Source: Caenorhabditis remanei (Eukaryota; Nematoda; Chromadorea; Rhabditida; Rhabditidae). Taken from it: a DNA stretch of 64,000 nt. The notes below the pieces were generated by a model that saw only the letters and a list, made by a program, of their open reading frames with translations, searched no databases and had not been told where the DNA came from. Below, piece after piece: positions 12,914 to 24,400 of the stretch. A program made the position numbers and the translations under genes. Position 1 is the stretch's first letter. Every line of letters begins with the position of its first letter. The stretch spans positions 15,996,001-16,060,000 of the forward strand of contig NC_071331.1 in the NCBI RefSeq assembly GCF_010183535.1, in the 5' to 3' direction.

Positions 12914-13143
12914 TCTTTTATAACCTTCCCCTAAAATATTTTGGGGGAACCAGTCGAAGGTTACTGTCTCCCGATTTCAACACTACCGGTTTCTCTTCGA
13001 ATTCAATGACTGATAATTGGAATATCCGATCATATGGAGGAGAATTTTTAGAAAATAGGTGTTAGTGGGTGTTTCAAATAATTCTCTATACTTTGTCCAG
13101 CTCCTTACGAATTTTCTGCTATCTATCCATCTCTAAATTTCAG

Positions 13144-13539
13144 ATGAATATCCAAGCGATTGTTTGCAGTTTTATATTGGCAATTGGTCTTGTTCTTATT
13201 TGTACATCAACTAATACGTAAGTTCCAATTCATTAAGTGGAGTAAACATCTTTTCACAAGATTTTCAGAGTGGATGAAGATACAGATTTCACAAAAACCA
13301 CTTATACAGTACTTTTTGTTATTGGATGTGTTATGACAGTTGTTGGTGGTCTCGGATATCTTTATACAATTTATGAAGTTCTGATGAGAGCTCATCAGAA
13401 ATTCAAAGCAAGGCAATTGAGAAAACTGGAGCAACAAGTTGTTAGGAGAAGGACTGAAACGATGGCTCGAACAAGGACGATTGCATTGACAATGGAGAGA
13501 GAAAAGGCGATGTCAATGAATGGTGGAGGACCTGCATAA
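13144..13539 (+). CDS. Small two-pass membrane protein
   Basis: Two exons: 13144 to about 13217, and about 13269 to 13539. About 112 aa. The ATG follows directly after AAATTTCAG, an arrangement typical of an SL1 trans-splice acceptor. Hydrophobic segment 1 is near residues 4-22 (IVCSFILAIGLVLIC). A short acidic loop (VDEDTDF) follows, then hydrophobic segment 2 (VLFVIGCVMTVVGGLGYLY). The remaining half is highly basic and probably a helical cytoplasmic tail with many Arg/Lys and Met, ending NGGGPA. No family recognised. The loop and tail charges suggest both ends are cytosolic (inference). The poly(A) signal overlaps the stop codon. Confidence 0.8.
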
Positions 13540-13543
13540 TAAA
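13538..13543 (+). terminator. AATAAA overlapping the stop codon
   Basis: The TAA stop at 13537-13539 forms the first bases of AATAAA, which would give an extremely short 3' UTR. It may not be the only site used. Confidence 0.5.
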
Positions 13544-14067
13544 TATTTGTTTTGAAAGTTTTGATTTCGGATAATGTTGGGAACTGAGAGATGTAGATGG
13601 ATGATGGTTATGGGACAAACATTTAGGACGTTTCTAAAAATAACTAGAACTGTATAATTAAAAACTATTTGCATAAAAACCCCAGGATTCCACAGAAAAC
13701 ATCATAATTATCACTGGCACCTGTCCTTTCTTTTATGTATTTAGGTTATCACTAATCTGGAGAAATCTATAATTATAGCAGTTAGTTCTGGTATTTTGAG
13801 CTACAGTAATCCTAGAACTGAGATTTACGTTTTCTCTGCCTGGAGGAGGGATTTTCAATTACTTGAGAAAGAGCAAAATAAACTGCTTGTTAGTACTCTT
13901 TACACTTGCAAATCTCTAGATGGACGAGATCGTAATTCTCTTTTGTCGCAGTAATTTCTCATGGGATTTCTCAGCTTAATCATTATCATTCTTATATATA
14001 AAACGCATGTGGGGTTTGTCCATCTGTCCCAATGTCCGCAAATTTTGAGAAATGAGAAAGAAAGACA

Positions 14068-14138
14068 GCCGGGCCCAAAATCGAACTTGCGCTCTTTGCG
14101 CAGAGACCGCCGCCTTGGACCACTCGGCCACGCGGAAA
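14068..14138 (-). pseudogene. tRNA-like element (Leu/Ser type), degenerate
   Basis: Read on the minus strand it has a near-perfect internal A box (tggccgagtggtccaaggc) and a B-box-like agttcgatttt at tRNA spacing. The acceptor ends (gtttccg and ggcccgg) do not pair, the anticodon loop lacks U33, and no variable arm is present where Leu or Ser tRNAs need one. It is therefore a tRNA pseudogene or tRNA-derived repeat rather than a working tRNA. Confidence 0.6.
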
Positions 14139-14174
14139 CATTTCTGAGAGGGTGAACACGTAAATAAGAAGAGG

Positions 14175-14214
14175 CCAGCCGGATGAAGCGCCGAAGGCGC
14201 GGCAGCCAGGCTGG
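14175..14214. repeat. Nested hairpin beside the tRNA-like element
   Basis: ccagcc (14175-14180) pairs with ggctgg (14209-14214), and inside it gcgcc (14188-14192) pairs with ggcgc (14196-14200) around a 3-nt loop. On the minus strand it precedes the tRNA-like segment, so the two may be parts of one SINE-like repeat. The rest of 13540-14520 holds no gene that I can see. Confidence 0.4.
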
Positions 14215-14480
14215 TTGTACTATAACCATCCCCACTTCCACAGGTACAGTAACCATCCATCCATCTTTTTTATGCCTTCTCCCCGTTCTTCCCTTTCTTT
14301 AATTTCTATTTCCTCCACATAATAAACGATGAATGTATGTTCAAGACTCTCGAAGAAATACATTTCAGACCGGGCGGTGAGAGGACAACACACAGAGAAA
14401 AGAAACAGTTTGATAAGCGATTCGTCATCGAATGCTCTCTCTCTCTTTCTCGCTTTTAGTATTGATTCTTCTCTCCGGGA

Positions 14481-14504
14481 ATTCATTCATTCATTCATTC
14501 ATTC
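14481..14504 (+). repeat. (ATTC)6 microsatellite
   Basis: Six tandem copies of attc just before the acceptor that precedes the LIM-protein ATG. A simple repeat, probably in the leader intron or outron. Confidence 0.8.
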
Positions 14505-14520
14505 TAATTCTCCCTTTCAG

Positions 14521-15787
14521 ATGACGACGTCAGCTAAGATTACAGAACAGAGGAATAGTGGGTAGGAAGGATAAATTGAATTATTCCAGTGAAGTGATCA
14601 TGGATTTCAGAAAGAGGAATCGTTGTTGTGAACGATGTAAAGACCAATTCGAGTTGGATGAACCGTATTTCCTACTTGGAAGTGCTTCGTGGCACATGAG
14701 ATGTTTTCTGTAAGCTTTTATCTTTGAAATCAAATCATTTAAATACCTTTCAGATGTGCTCAATGCATGGAACCACTCGTAGCAACTACCTACTTTCAAT
14801 TTGAGAATCGGATCTATTGTGAGCACGATTTCAAGACGTTGTATGCTCCAGTTTGTGCAAAATGCAGTCAGTAATTTTCATTTGGTCCGTCGAAAAAAAA
14901 TTCTCTTTGTAGATGAATTTGTGATTGGACAAGTCGTTCATTCCTCCAATTATTCATTCCATTTCGCTTGTTTCACATGCGACGATTGTGACACTCAACT
15001 GAATTCTCACGGAGCGTACCGATATCATGGAAAAATATTATGCTTTTCTTGCAATCAGAAAATGCCAAAATTGAAAATCTACAACTGCACGAAGTGTGAG
15101 TTTCTAACAAATCTGAATTCAATAAGAGCTGGAACTTGTAGGCAAGCAACGAGTTGAAGACGAGGATCTGCTGATGTATCAACATGAACCATATCATGCT
15201 TATCATTTCAAATGTACCACGTGTAAAAAAGTATTGGAGGTCGATGCGAGAACAGTAAAAGACGAATTATTCTGTCCGCGTTGCTTCGATTTTCAATGTG
15301 AAGTGTGTTTTGATTGCAAGAAAGCAATCGATCCCCAAATCGAACAAAGTCTATTCACAATGAACAAGCATTGGCATATTCATGTGAGTCTTTGATCTAC
15401 AAGTGACTTCTGAATTTTCAATGTTTTAGCACTTCCGTTGTGCAACGTGTTCCCGTCCATTTAACGGGCACGAGCATTACGAGAAGAATGGAAAAGCATA
15501 CTGTCGGGATGACTTCCTTGAATTAATCGGGCATCATTGCTTTATTTGTGACAAGAATGTAGCAGGAGCAATGGTTCATGTATTCGGAAAAGCATTTTGT
15601 CCAGATTGTTACAGATGTAGAGGATGTGATAAGATTCTTCATTATAAGTGAGTGATTCTAATCGTTTCAATCTAGAAGTCACAGCCATTTCAGAGACAAA
15701 GTAATGGAATTGGATTTGATGCCGTTGTGCAAGAAATGTATTGGACACAAAAACTTTCAGAAGTCGTTAAAGTACAAAAGCATCTAA
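14521..15787 (+). CDS. pin-2: PINCH-type five-LIM protein, probable PIN-2
   Basis: Adaptor of integrin adhesion complexes (family knowledge: PINCH binds integrin-linked kinase through LIM1 at muscle dense bodies and other focal sites). Exons: 14521-14561, 14611-14709, 14754-14866, 14913-15095, 15142-15383, 15430-15647, 15694-15787. They sum to 990 nt, 329 aa. Five LIM zinc-binding units fill the protein, starting at CERC, CAKC, CTKC, CFDC and CFIC. In LIM5 the usual histidine is a cysteine (FCPDCYRC), a known PINCH peculiarity, and the C-terminus LCKKC...FQKSLKYKS matches the PINCH end. The ATG sits directly after CCCTTTCAG, a probable SL1 site. The sequence is too divergent for UNC-97, the close PINCH orthologue, so pin-2 is preferred, also from its position near unc-31 on chromosome IV as I remember it. 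Confidence 0.85.
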
Positions 15788-16195
15788 GACAAATGGGGGT
15801 AATCAACATAATTATTGTTAACTTATTATATTTTTTATCACATCTGTATCTTTTAACGAATGAAAGCATTTTTTAATTAGCTCGACATTCTTTCTCATTT
15901 TCTTCTAGTGGCTTCAGAAGAAACAAGTGTCTTCTAGTCTTTCTGAATCCATTCGTCGCGGAAATTGAGCACTTATCTCATGATGTTTCTTATGGTGGCC
16001 TCGTTATTCTTTCTAGTTGACCTAGATTTTTTTTGAAACTGAATGATTTCCCTTTCTTATAGATTCAAAAACTCACTTTTAACTTTTCTTATTCGAAAAG
16101 AAAACCGGTTGCCCAAGTTCATAATATTATAATCAGCTCCTGTTACTTCGAGGCCGTTTTTATATTGTGACGACCTAATTGAAGTGTCTTCGAAG

Positions 16196-16267
16196 CCTGG
16201 CGCGATGCCAGGTAATTGTGAGAAGGCGTCGTCCTTGGCTGACCGGTGGGTGACTTGGCGGGACGAC
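16196..16267. other. Pair of GC-rich hairpins, possible structured RNA
   Basis: Stem 1: cctggc (16196-16201) and gccagg (16207-16212) around a 5-nt loop. Stem 2: gtcgtcc (16228-16234) and ggacgac (16261-16267) around a 26-nt loop. The local GC content is clearly above the AT-rich surroundings. Strand and function cannot be told. Confidence 0.3.
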
Positions 16268-19200
16268 ACCTACATGAACCGTCTGTTTCGTCCACTTGAC
16301 TCTCTCTCTCTCTTTCTGCCAAATGTCCTTGTTTTGCATCGACTCTTCTTCTTCTTCTGTTCCACCACATTTCATTTTCCGTTTTCTTTCTCTCTAGTTT
16401 CAATTAAAGTTTTTCGAAATGAGGATGGATGACTTATTCCGTTTTCTCAAAACAATTGTTTGATTTCGTGTCGAAACAAACCGTTTACTCATCCTTTCTC
16501 CGTTTAGATCGGATTACCCGCACGCAGAGAGAATGAGAGAACATCGCTTCACCTCAAACCAATTTATGCCATTACATGGCTGCCTTTGAATTATTCATTC
16601 ATTCACTTTCCGTCAACTTCATTTGTTCACCTCGTTAAGAAGTGACTGGTGTGTGTCCGTATGCATAGCCACTCACTCACCACAATGTTCAGAATATATT
16701 CAACCTCTTAGAACACTAACCACTAATTATTTGTTCTCCTCTTCTGCTTGATTCCAAACTTTTTCATTCGTATTTCAGCTGATGTGTTCATTTTTTAATA
16801 TTTTTGTTCTCATAAAAGTTTTATCGGCGTTGATGTTCAGCTAGCGTGAAATGCAATCTTTCTCCTACTCGAATTTTCTGAAAATCTAGAAACTTTGAAA
16901 TTCTAATTCTACTCTTATTACCCGTTCCGTTCTCAGAACCCAAAAGTTTTACAAGAAGAGAAAACATATTTTTCTTGGGAACCAAACACTTTTTTCTCAA
17001 AAAAGTCTTCCATCTCTAGGAAATTCGGAAGCTCCTAATAATCAACAGTTGATCTACCTTTTGTCACCTAATGTATCATGTTATTCAATCCAAATAATCC
17101 ACGTCATAAAATGACCTTGTTTCTAGATCGTCCATCATCCGGTGCGTGCTTGTCTTGTTCTCCAAGTCCTCCGGACAAAAGGCCCTTCACCACTACTCGT
17201 CTCAACACATTGTCCCTCTCTTTTCGCCCTTCCCATGTCCACATTTACCCAACTTTAATTGGTAGGTGTTGTTCAGTGACCTATGCGGAAATTCCACTGC
17301 TTCTTCATTCACTTTTCTTATTATTACCATGATTCTCCAGCTATGAGTGTTTTCGAGAATACATCCCCCGTTTTTTATTCTTTTTCCTCTTTTGGTTCGT
17401 TCGCACGATTCAATTTCGAAGGCCGCAGTTGAGTCTTCTTAAGTAAATCTTTCATTCTTTTCCACTCCCGATCTCATCCCTTTTCCCGTCAAGTACCACC
17501 TTTTCCGCGCCGTTTCTCTCTTGCTTTCATATCAAAAACCGTTTCTTTATTTTGCCAATCAAAGTTTTGTTTATCTCAGTTATCTATACAATAAATCTAG
17601 ATAAGTGTTGTTGGTTTTTGACTAATTAAATCGTTAGGAATCTTGAATTTTGAGTTGAGAAAAAAACTAATTCAGATTCTAGAATAATACTCAATTTTTC
17701 TAGGAATTTTTGTCATCACCACAATCGTCAGATACTCCGAAAACTTTAACCCCTTCCAGTAGCCAACATTAAAACTAATTATTCTAATTAGAAACATTTA
17801 CATCGAAAACCGGATAACCGTTGTGACTCAGACCGTTACGAAATGTTTCATTTATTTCATCTCCGAACGGATTCCGGTCTTTATTTTACGAGTTCAACGG
17901 CGGCTTTTTTCTTTTGAACTGTATCTTTATCATAAATTAGCATTGTCCTTCACCCGGTTTCAACGGCTCCTTTCTGAGAGTGTGTCACCCAGGGAGACGC
18001 AGACATTTCAACTCGTTTATCTTCTTCCTGTCGTTGAACAATGCGAATAGCCATCCGATGTTTCACCAATTTGCACTTTACATCTAACCACAAGATTCCC
18101 CTATTTCTCTATTTCGTTTTTCTATAGAAACTCTTTCTTTTTTTCGTCCCGAGGCAAGGGCGTGAGAAAAGAACGGTACATCAAAAAGAACGAGGTGAGT
18201 TGAGGCGAAACGATTCCCATTCTGGCGGCTTGTATAGTTTTGAAAAGGACAAGTCAATGTATTCGATTGACTGATTCTTATTCATATTCCATATACATAT
18301 CTTTTTGATTTCTTCATATTCCTCTTCTTTTCATCTTCATTCCCATAGAGCTGATTCTCCGTTTTTTGGAAGAAATGTATATTGTCGACTTTGTCCATAA
18401 TATTCACGTCTTACTCATTATCTGAACATTCTCATTATCACAAGTTCCATCACTTTCTAATACTCATCTTAAAACATTACCCAATTACATTCGCTTCACA
18501 AATTCTGTTTCTGATTTCACACGAACAGATGTTTAATCAAATCCGTGACGTGGCGTATTCCACTTTTAATCTTGAATCTAGCTTTTCACCAATCCAATCA
18601 ATTCTCCCTCTCATTTCCCCTCTTTTTTTGCTTTGACCATCAAAAAATGAGGAATTTGTTATCACTGTGATTATGCTAATCACCGCCCACGTCTTCTTTT
18701 TATTTCCTTTTTCACATTTCACACACCTCTTCTTTTTTCTTTTATTTATACCATCATGTTTATTCTAGATTTGGAAAATTTTCGTTTTCTATTTCCTTCT
18801 TTTTTCATGATTTCAAAATGTTTATTTTTGCTTTCCATTTTTTTTATTCTTGACGACTGATATGACGTTTCACCTGAGTTTTTATGACTTTCGCAACAAC
18901 TTTTTTCAGATTCATGTGAACTTTGAAAAATAGGAAAAGAGAAAAGTACTTAAAGTTCTAAGATTTGAATTAGTAATTTGAAAAGGTTGGTCTGTTGCTG
19001 GAGAGCCTAAAGTTCATTAGATGATAAGTGGAGAGAGATTACTTTAGAGTAGTTTTTATGTATGAAAAGGTGGCAATACAGAGTGTAAACTTTTTGAGAC
19101 TGAAAAGTAATTGATGCTTTGTTAGAATTCAATGAATTGCCATAACAATGGAAATCTGATTCTTCAACTTCCAAATCTAATTCCTTGCCTAGTTCACTTT

Positions 19201-20986
19201 TCTAAGTTGACCTATAAATCTGAGCTAATCCTTCCTCGAAATACCTTTTTCAGTGTTCGAATGGCTAGACAGGAATTCTTTGTTCTATTATCACTTTCTT
19301 TCTTCCCGCTTCTCAATTATTTTCCGTTCTCGAATTTCCAATCATCTGGAGAGCAAATCAACAACCAAAAAGAGGAAAGAATGTAGAAAAAGGAAAGACG
19401 CGTAATTCGTTCTCCTCTCCTTTTTTCATTTCTTCTCGTCATAGCAACGCCTTCTGAGGTGTTATTTGACTCCATTTCTTTTTCTGATTCTTCATTTCTT
19501 TTTACTCTTGACACATTCACAATGACTGTCTTCTACTTCAGATCTCATTAGTATTCGATTCGTCGTCAACCATCAAAACATCACGCCTTCTTATTCCTTT
19601 CCCCATCTTCAACCAAAACCCTTCTTCTAATTTATACATCTTCTTATCCTCGCCTTTTTATGACCGCCCTTTTTCTTTTTCTTACAGTTTACATCCTCCA
19701 TTTGCAATCAGCTGTCCCATTCAGATTTATTCTATTTATGTGTTAAAAGTGACGATTTCACAGCACCATCACTCTCTCTGATAACCCCTTTTCTTTTATG
19801 AATGCAAAAAGTGAAAAGACTGGATTAGAAGAAAGTGTTCACTTTTTATCAGATGTTATGTCATTACCAACAGTCAATAACTTCTCAATCTTATAATTAA
19901 ATTCCCTTATTTCTATCCAGATGTTTCGAATCGAAAGATCACAAACCATGTCAATTATTTACAGATTTTAGACATTTCTTGCTTAAACGAGAAAGTATAT
20001 TACGTGACTCTTCATAAATTTTCCTCTCTCCTACGAAACCATAAATCTAAAACACTGCGAACTTTTTCAAATAATTGCTACGATGTTCTCATGATTACTG
20101 TATTAAGTTCTAGGGGGTTTAGTCATAGATTAAGTGACTTATCCTCTCCACTCACTTGTCACTTTCTCTAACTCGGTACGATCTTTTTTTCTCATCTTCA
20201 AATCGTTTTCCAACAGTCAGATGTATTTTCGAAAGTTTCGTTCTTCCGCGTAATTACGTCATGAAGAGTGCGATGCGTCATTATGTGCCGCCTGTGTCTC
20301 TTTTTAATCCACCAAAACCACCTATTCCCCACTTTTACTTCACGTTTCCCAGCGAATAATTTGCGTGTCGAATATACGCTTTCTTCTATTATTTCCATGT
20401 CCGGAAGTCAGTTTTCTGATGTCCTTGCTTTGACATAACATCTTTGTCAAAAAGAGTATTCTATCATAGATTCTTTTGGTTGCATGTTTAGATTGATGTT
20501 GCAGATAGTGAGGCGGTGTCTTCCACTCTTCTTCATTCTGGTATTAACCCATCCTTACATCTTCTGATCACTATCTCTGATGTCATTGATATATTTCTTC
20601 ATGTCTCTCTGATGCTCAATAGTTTCTTCAACATTCCTCCACGTCTACTATTTTTCCATTTTCCCACACAGCATATGTTCTTCCGATTTAATTGCTTCTA
20701 CGCTTATGAATACGTAAATTTGAAAATACACATGTTTTTCTTCATATGTTCGTTCGTTTCAAAACGTAATTTCCACTTTGAAATGTCGTTTCTTGTTCTA
20801 TAATATGGTTTTCTGGGTTTTGATAAATTCTCGGGGTTTTTTTCCAAAAGTTTTGCGAATTTTTAAAAAGGAATTTACTCTGAAACTAAGACTCCGACTT
20901 CCAGATCGAAACGAAAAAAAATTGTAATACGTAATCGTCGCTAGACTAACAAAAATTGTCTGTGCGCCTTTGAAACTACCGTAATT

Positions 20987-21012
20987 TAACACAATTGTGC
21001 ACAATTGTGTTA
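20987..21012. repeat. 26-bp perfect palindrome
   Basis: The two 13-base halves, centred between 20999 and 21000, are exact reverse complements; the core is caattgtg followed by cacaattg. It has no loop and could be a dimer-protein site or a remnant of an inverted repeat. Confidence 0.7.
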
Positions 21013-21478
21013 TTTATTTTTACTTGACAGGCTGATGGTTTTTCTTGGATAATTGCTTACAAAAAATCGTTCCAGGTTGATTAATAGCTCGAAAGAAAAG
21101 AATTTTGAATTTCCGTCCATTAAAAATAAGATCAATTTTCCAAAAAAAATTACACGAGCCAATAAAGCCTTCGGCCCGTCCGGGCCGAGAGCGGTTGCAA
21201 CTCGCATGATTTTTTCGGTATATTTATTTTTAATGGGTGACAATTAAAAATTCCAATATAAAAATAGCTATTGATCAACCTGGTACGATTTTTTTGAAGA
21301 AAATAAGTTATTTTCAAAAAAACCGTCGAGCCTGCTCTGCCTGGTTAAAAAGTACTATTTTTTGTTTGTTTATCCGCTCTCTTCGATAGAATTTTCATGA
21401 CAATTTTATCGAGCTTTACAGTTTACTTATTTTCAGAAGCTGAAACACTGTTTGGAATGCGATAAACGAAAATAACTT

Positions 21479-24400
21479 ATGGGAGACCCGAACAGGACAG
21501 TTTCGGCTTCAAGACGACCGAAAGCTATCGTTCGACTGCTCGATTTCCAACAAATTGAGGTAGTATTTTTCGTATGCGATAGAGAAAATGATTATTCATT
21601 TTTCAGATAGTTTTACACTCTCGATTATCCGTTGAAGATGTGCTCAGATTGGTATCTGAAAAGCTAGAGCTTTCGTTTTCTGATTCGCAATATTTTTGTT
21701 TAGGTTTTACGGATAATTTGTGAGTTTTTCACTGCCAGGGATAGTACTGAAATCTCTTCATTGTTTTATTCTCAAAATTAAAACATACCAATTTACAGAA
21801 ATCACTTTCACTGGCTTGATGGCTCGGTTATTCTATACGACCTGGTCGCGTCAACTTCAAATCCAAAGGGCACGTTGACCTTGTCGCATCATGTCAGGTG
21901 GGTAAAAAGAAAGAAAGAAGTCGGGAAAATGATGAATGCTTGCAGATTCTTTGTGAACACGATTTACGAGGTTCAGTGCGCATCAACCGCCAAACTTTTC
22001 TTTTTCGACATTCATAATCAGCTGACGAGAGTAAGGAAGCGTATTCTTTTCAAATTACAAACCTGACTTATTGTTTCAGCACGAATTGCTTGTGGCTAGC
22101 GAGGACTACTTTGAACTGGTTGCTATTCTGGTGTCCGTCTTCGTTCCCGATTGCCAGTAAGTGCTTCTTCAGCCTTTACATCCACACCGATCCGGTCTAT
22201 TTCTGTCTTTTCACTATGGTCTTCTGTTAGAAATAACTAAAAGAAAGGAAAGATCTGAATCCACTTGAAAGTGTGGTTTTCATCCAATTATAAGTCAATT
22301 CGACCCCACTTTTCTCCGATTTGTTTCTATTTCTTTTGATTTCCTCTTCTCGTTTCTTCGGAATTCATTTCCCATGATCACACGAAGGTCGCCTAACACT
22401 CTTCTCTCCCACACACCTGATAATTTACAACTGTTCTTGACGACTTTTCGTGTTTGATTCTTCCTATTTTTTGTCATTTGCAGAGAACACACAATATCGG
22501 AGGCAATTTCTCGAGTAATGCCATTGTCTCATCCGCCCTATATTCTGCTGAAAACCGATCAAAGCGATGTAGAGAAAAAAGTTTTTGAAAAATTTCGATA
22601 TTACAGGCGGTTACCTGTTGGAACAGGAATGATAAGGTAAGGTTTGGCAGAAGGTAACGGATACCAACAATGTAAACATGGGTTTGTTTGTAGTAGAAAA
22701 ATCACATTATCATCGATTTGCATCGTTTTGTCTTATGTGTTTCTGTATGAAATCCAGATTATTCTTAAGAAAAGAGAGAAATCGTAAGAAATCTACATAT
22801 TATGGTACAGAAATCAAACTTTTCACATTTCGGCCCGGTTTTTTCTTTTTCCCTGTTAAAACAGTTATTACTAAAACTAATCTTTTTGGTGCTTCCATAG
22901 ATTTTAAATTTCTGATAATAGGAATAAAGTTATTATATCAAAAATCGAAACGTTGAAAATTCGGATTTTTTCAGTTATTCAAAAAACTATTCGAAAAACT
23001 TGAGTTGACGTTTTGTACTTAACGTACAGACTGACCGTGTCGGGCCGATCGAATTCACATGAAGAATCTTTCAGTTTCATCAAGCTCGCTGAGAAAAGTG
23101 AATCGTATGGTTATCGTATGTACGAAGCTTTGAATGAAAACAACGACAAATGTATTCTATCAATTGGATACAAAGGAATCTACATATATCGGAGAAGTCG
23201 TCATCAGAATCTCATTACTCCGTATCTAGCATATCCATGGAGAGTCATAGACAATTTGTATTATCGAGACAAAAAGTTTTCAATAGAAATTCGAGAACCA
23301 AAAAAGTGAGTTGACTTGAAAATTTAGAAACTTGAAATTGTCGAAAGACAAAATTCAAATTATTCCATTCGGTTTCTCACTTTTCATCTTTTTGTTTTTA
23401 GGACCGAAAGTAGCGAGAACGTGGCAGATGATGTGATCCTGATCAATGACCGTCAGCTGTCGGAAGCCTTCAGCCACCCGACTACCCAGTAAGTCCCTTC
23501 CCATTATCCTTTCTTTTTTTGAATGTTTTGTCTAAACATCGCCATGACTGCACCTTTATGTACTCATTGTGCACACGCAACAGTAGTGCAAAGTTGCGTC
23601 AACTGGAAAGTTTCTTTTTTAAGACACCGCTGTTTCCATCGAGACAATGCACTATTGATAGATACGCAGACTGTTTTGATTACCCAACCAATAGGTCCAT
23701 TGATGAACTTCGTAACAGGTCACCTAGCGAAGCATTCGCTTTTGAATTGTAGACGTTTACCTAAATAGAGTGAGAGTCGTTTGTCATTTGTGTGCCAATT
23801 CGAAAAATGATCAAAGCGGCTCAAATGAGATGTGACAGAAAATACATGGAAACGAGCGGACTGGCGCGAATAAATAATTAATGAGACACTGTTTGTATGG
23901 TCATTTGTGGGCGCTTGTTTCGACATGAAATACGATTCAAATTGGTGCGCAACGTCCATTTTCTGACGAGAAATGAAAGGCGCTCATTGAAAAACAGCGA
24001 GTATCTCGGTTGTCTTCTGTATACAAAGTCTTTTTTTTGAGTTCTGCTATCCAGCGTTTCAACTTTCAACTAGGTGACAGACTCGAACAAAAAACAAATA
24101 AAGTAATTGGCAGCCGTTTGTCAACGAGCAATGATCAGATCAACCAATCGGACAGTATCAGTATATGAGACTACAAAAATTATATTATTGATGAAAGCCC
24201 CAAAATATTACTATAACTTTTATGATAATCAGAATTTCAGATTTTTGAAAACTCCAAAAAGTATTTTTGAGTAGTTATTCTAGACAATTGTATACTTCAG
24301 ATAAAAATAAGTTCATTATAATTTTCAGAGTATCGTGTGGTCGCCGTCGTTCAAATAACCAACAACCACGTGTACTTCTGTTTCCATTTACATGCGCAAC

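Larger units (their letters stand above)
15788..21478. other. 5.7-kb gene-free region upstream of the FRMD4-like gene
   Basis: No conserved protein signal in any frame. Open frames here are pyrimidine-tract translations (plus) or their purine-rich complements (minus). It contains the pin-2 3' UTR, two GC-rich hairpins at 16196-16267, a 26-bp palindrome at 20987-21012 and a short GC palindrome (cggcccg/cgggccg) near 21174. It most likely holds the promoter, enhancers and possibly 5' UTR exons of the FRMD4-like gene. Confidence 0.5.

Noticed and set aside
14068..14138. Functional tRNA-Leu or tRNA-Ser gene
   Set aside because: Acceptor ends do not pair, U33 is missing and there is no variable arm.
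13900..14486. Overlapping minus-strand frames near the pin-2 start
   Set aside because: They cross the tRNA-like element and the microsatellite and have no family features.
21174..21190. cggcccg/cgggccg hairpin as a transcription terminator
   Set aside because: Bacterial-type terminators do not apply to a nematode genome. It is a short palindrome only.
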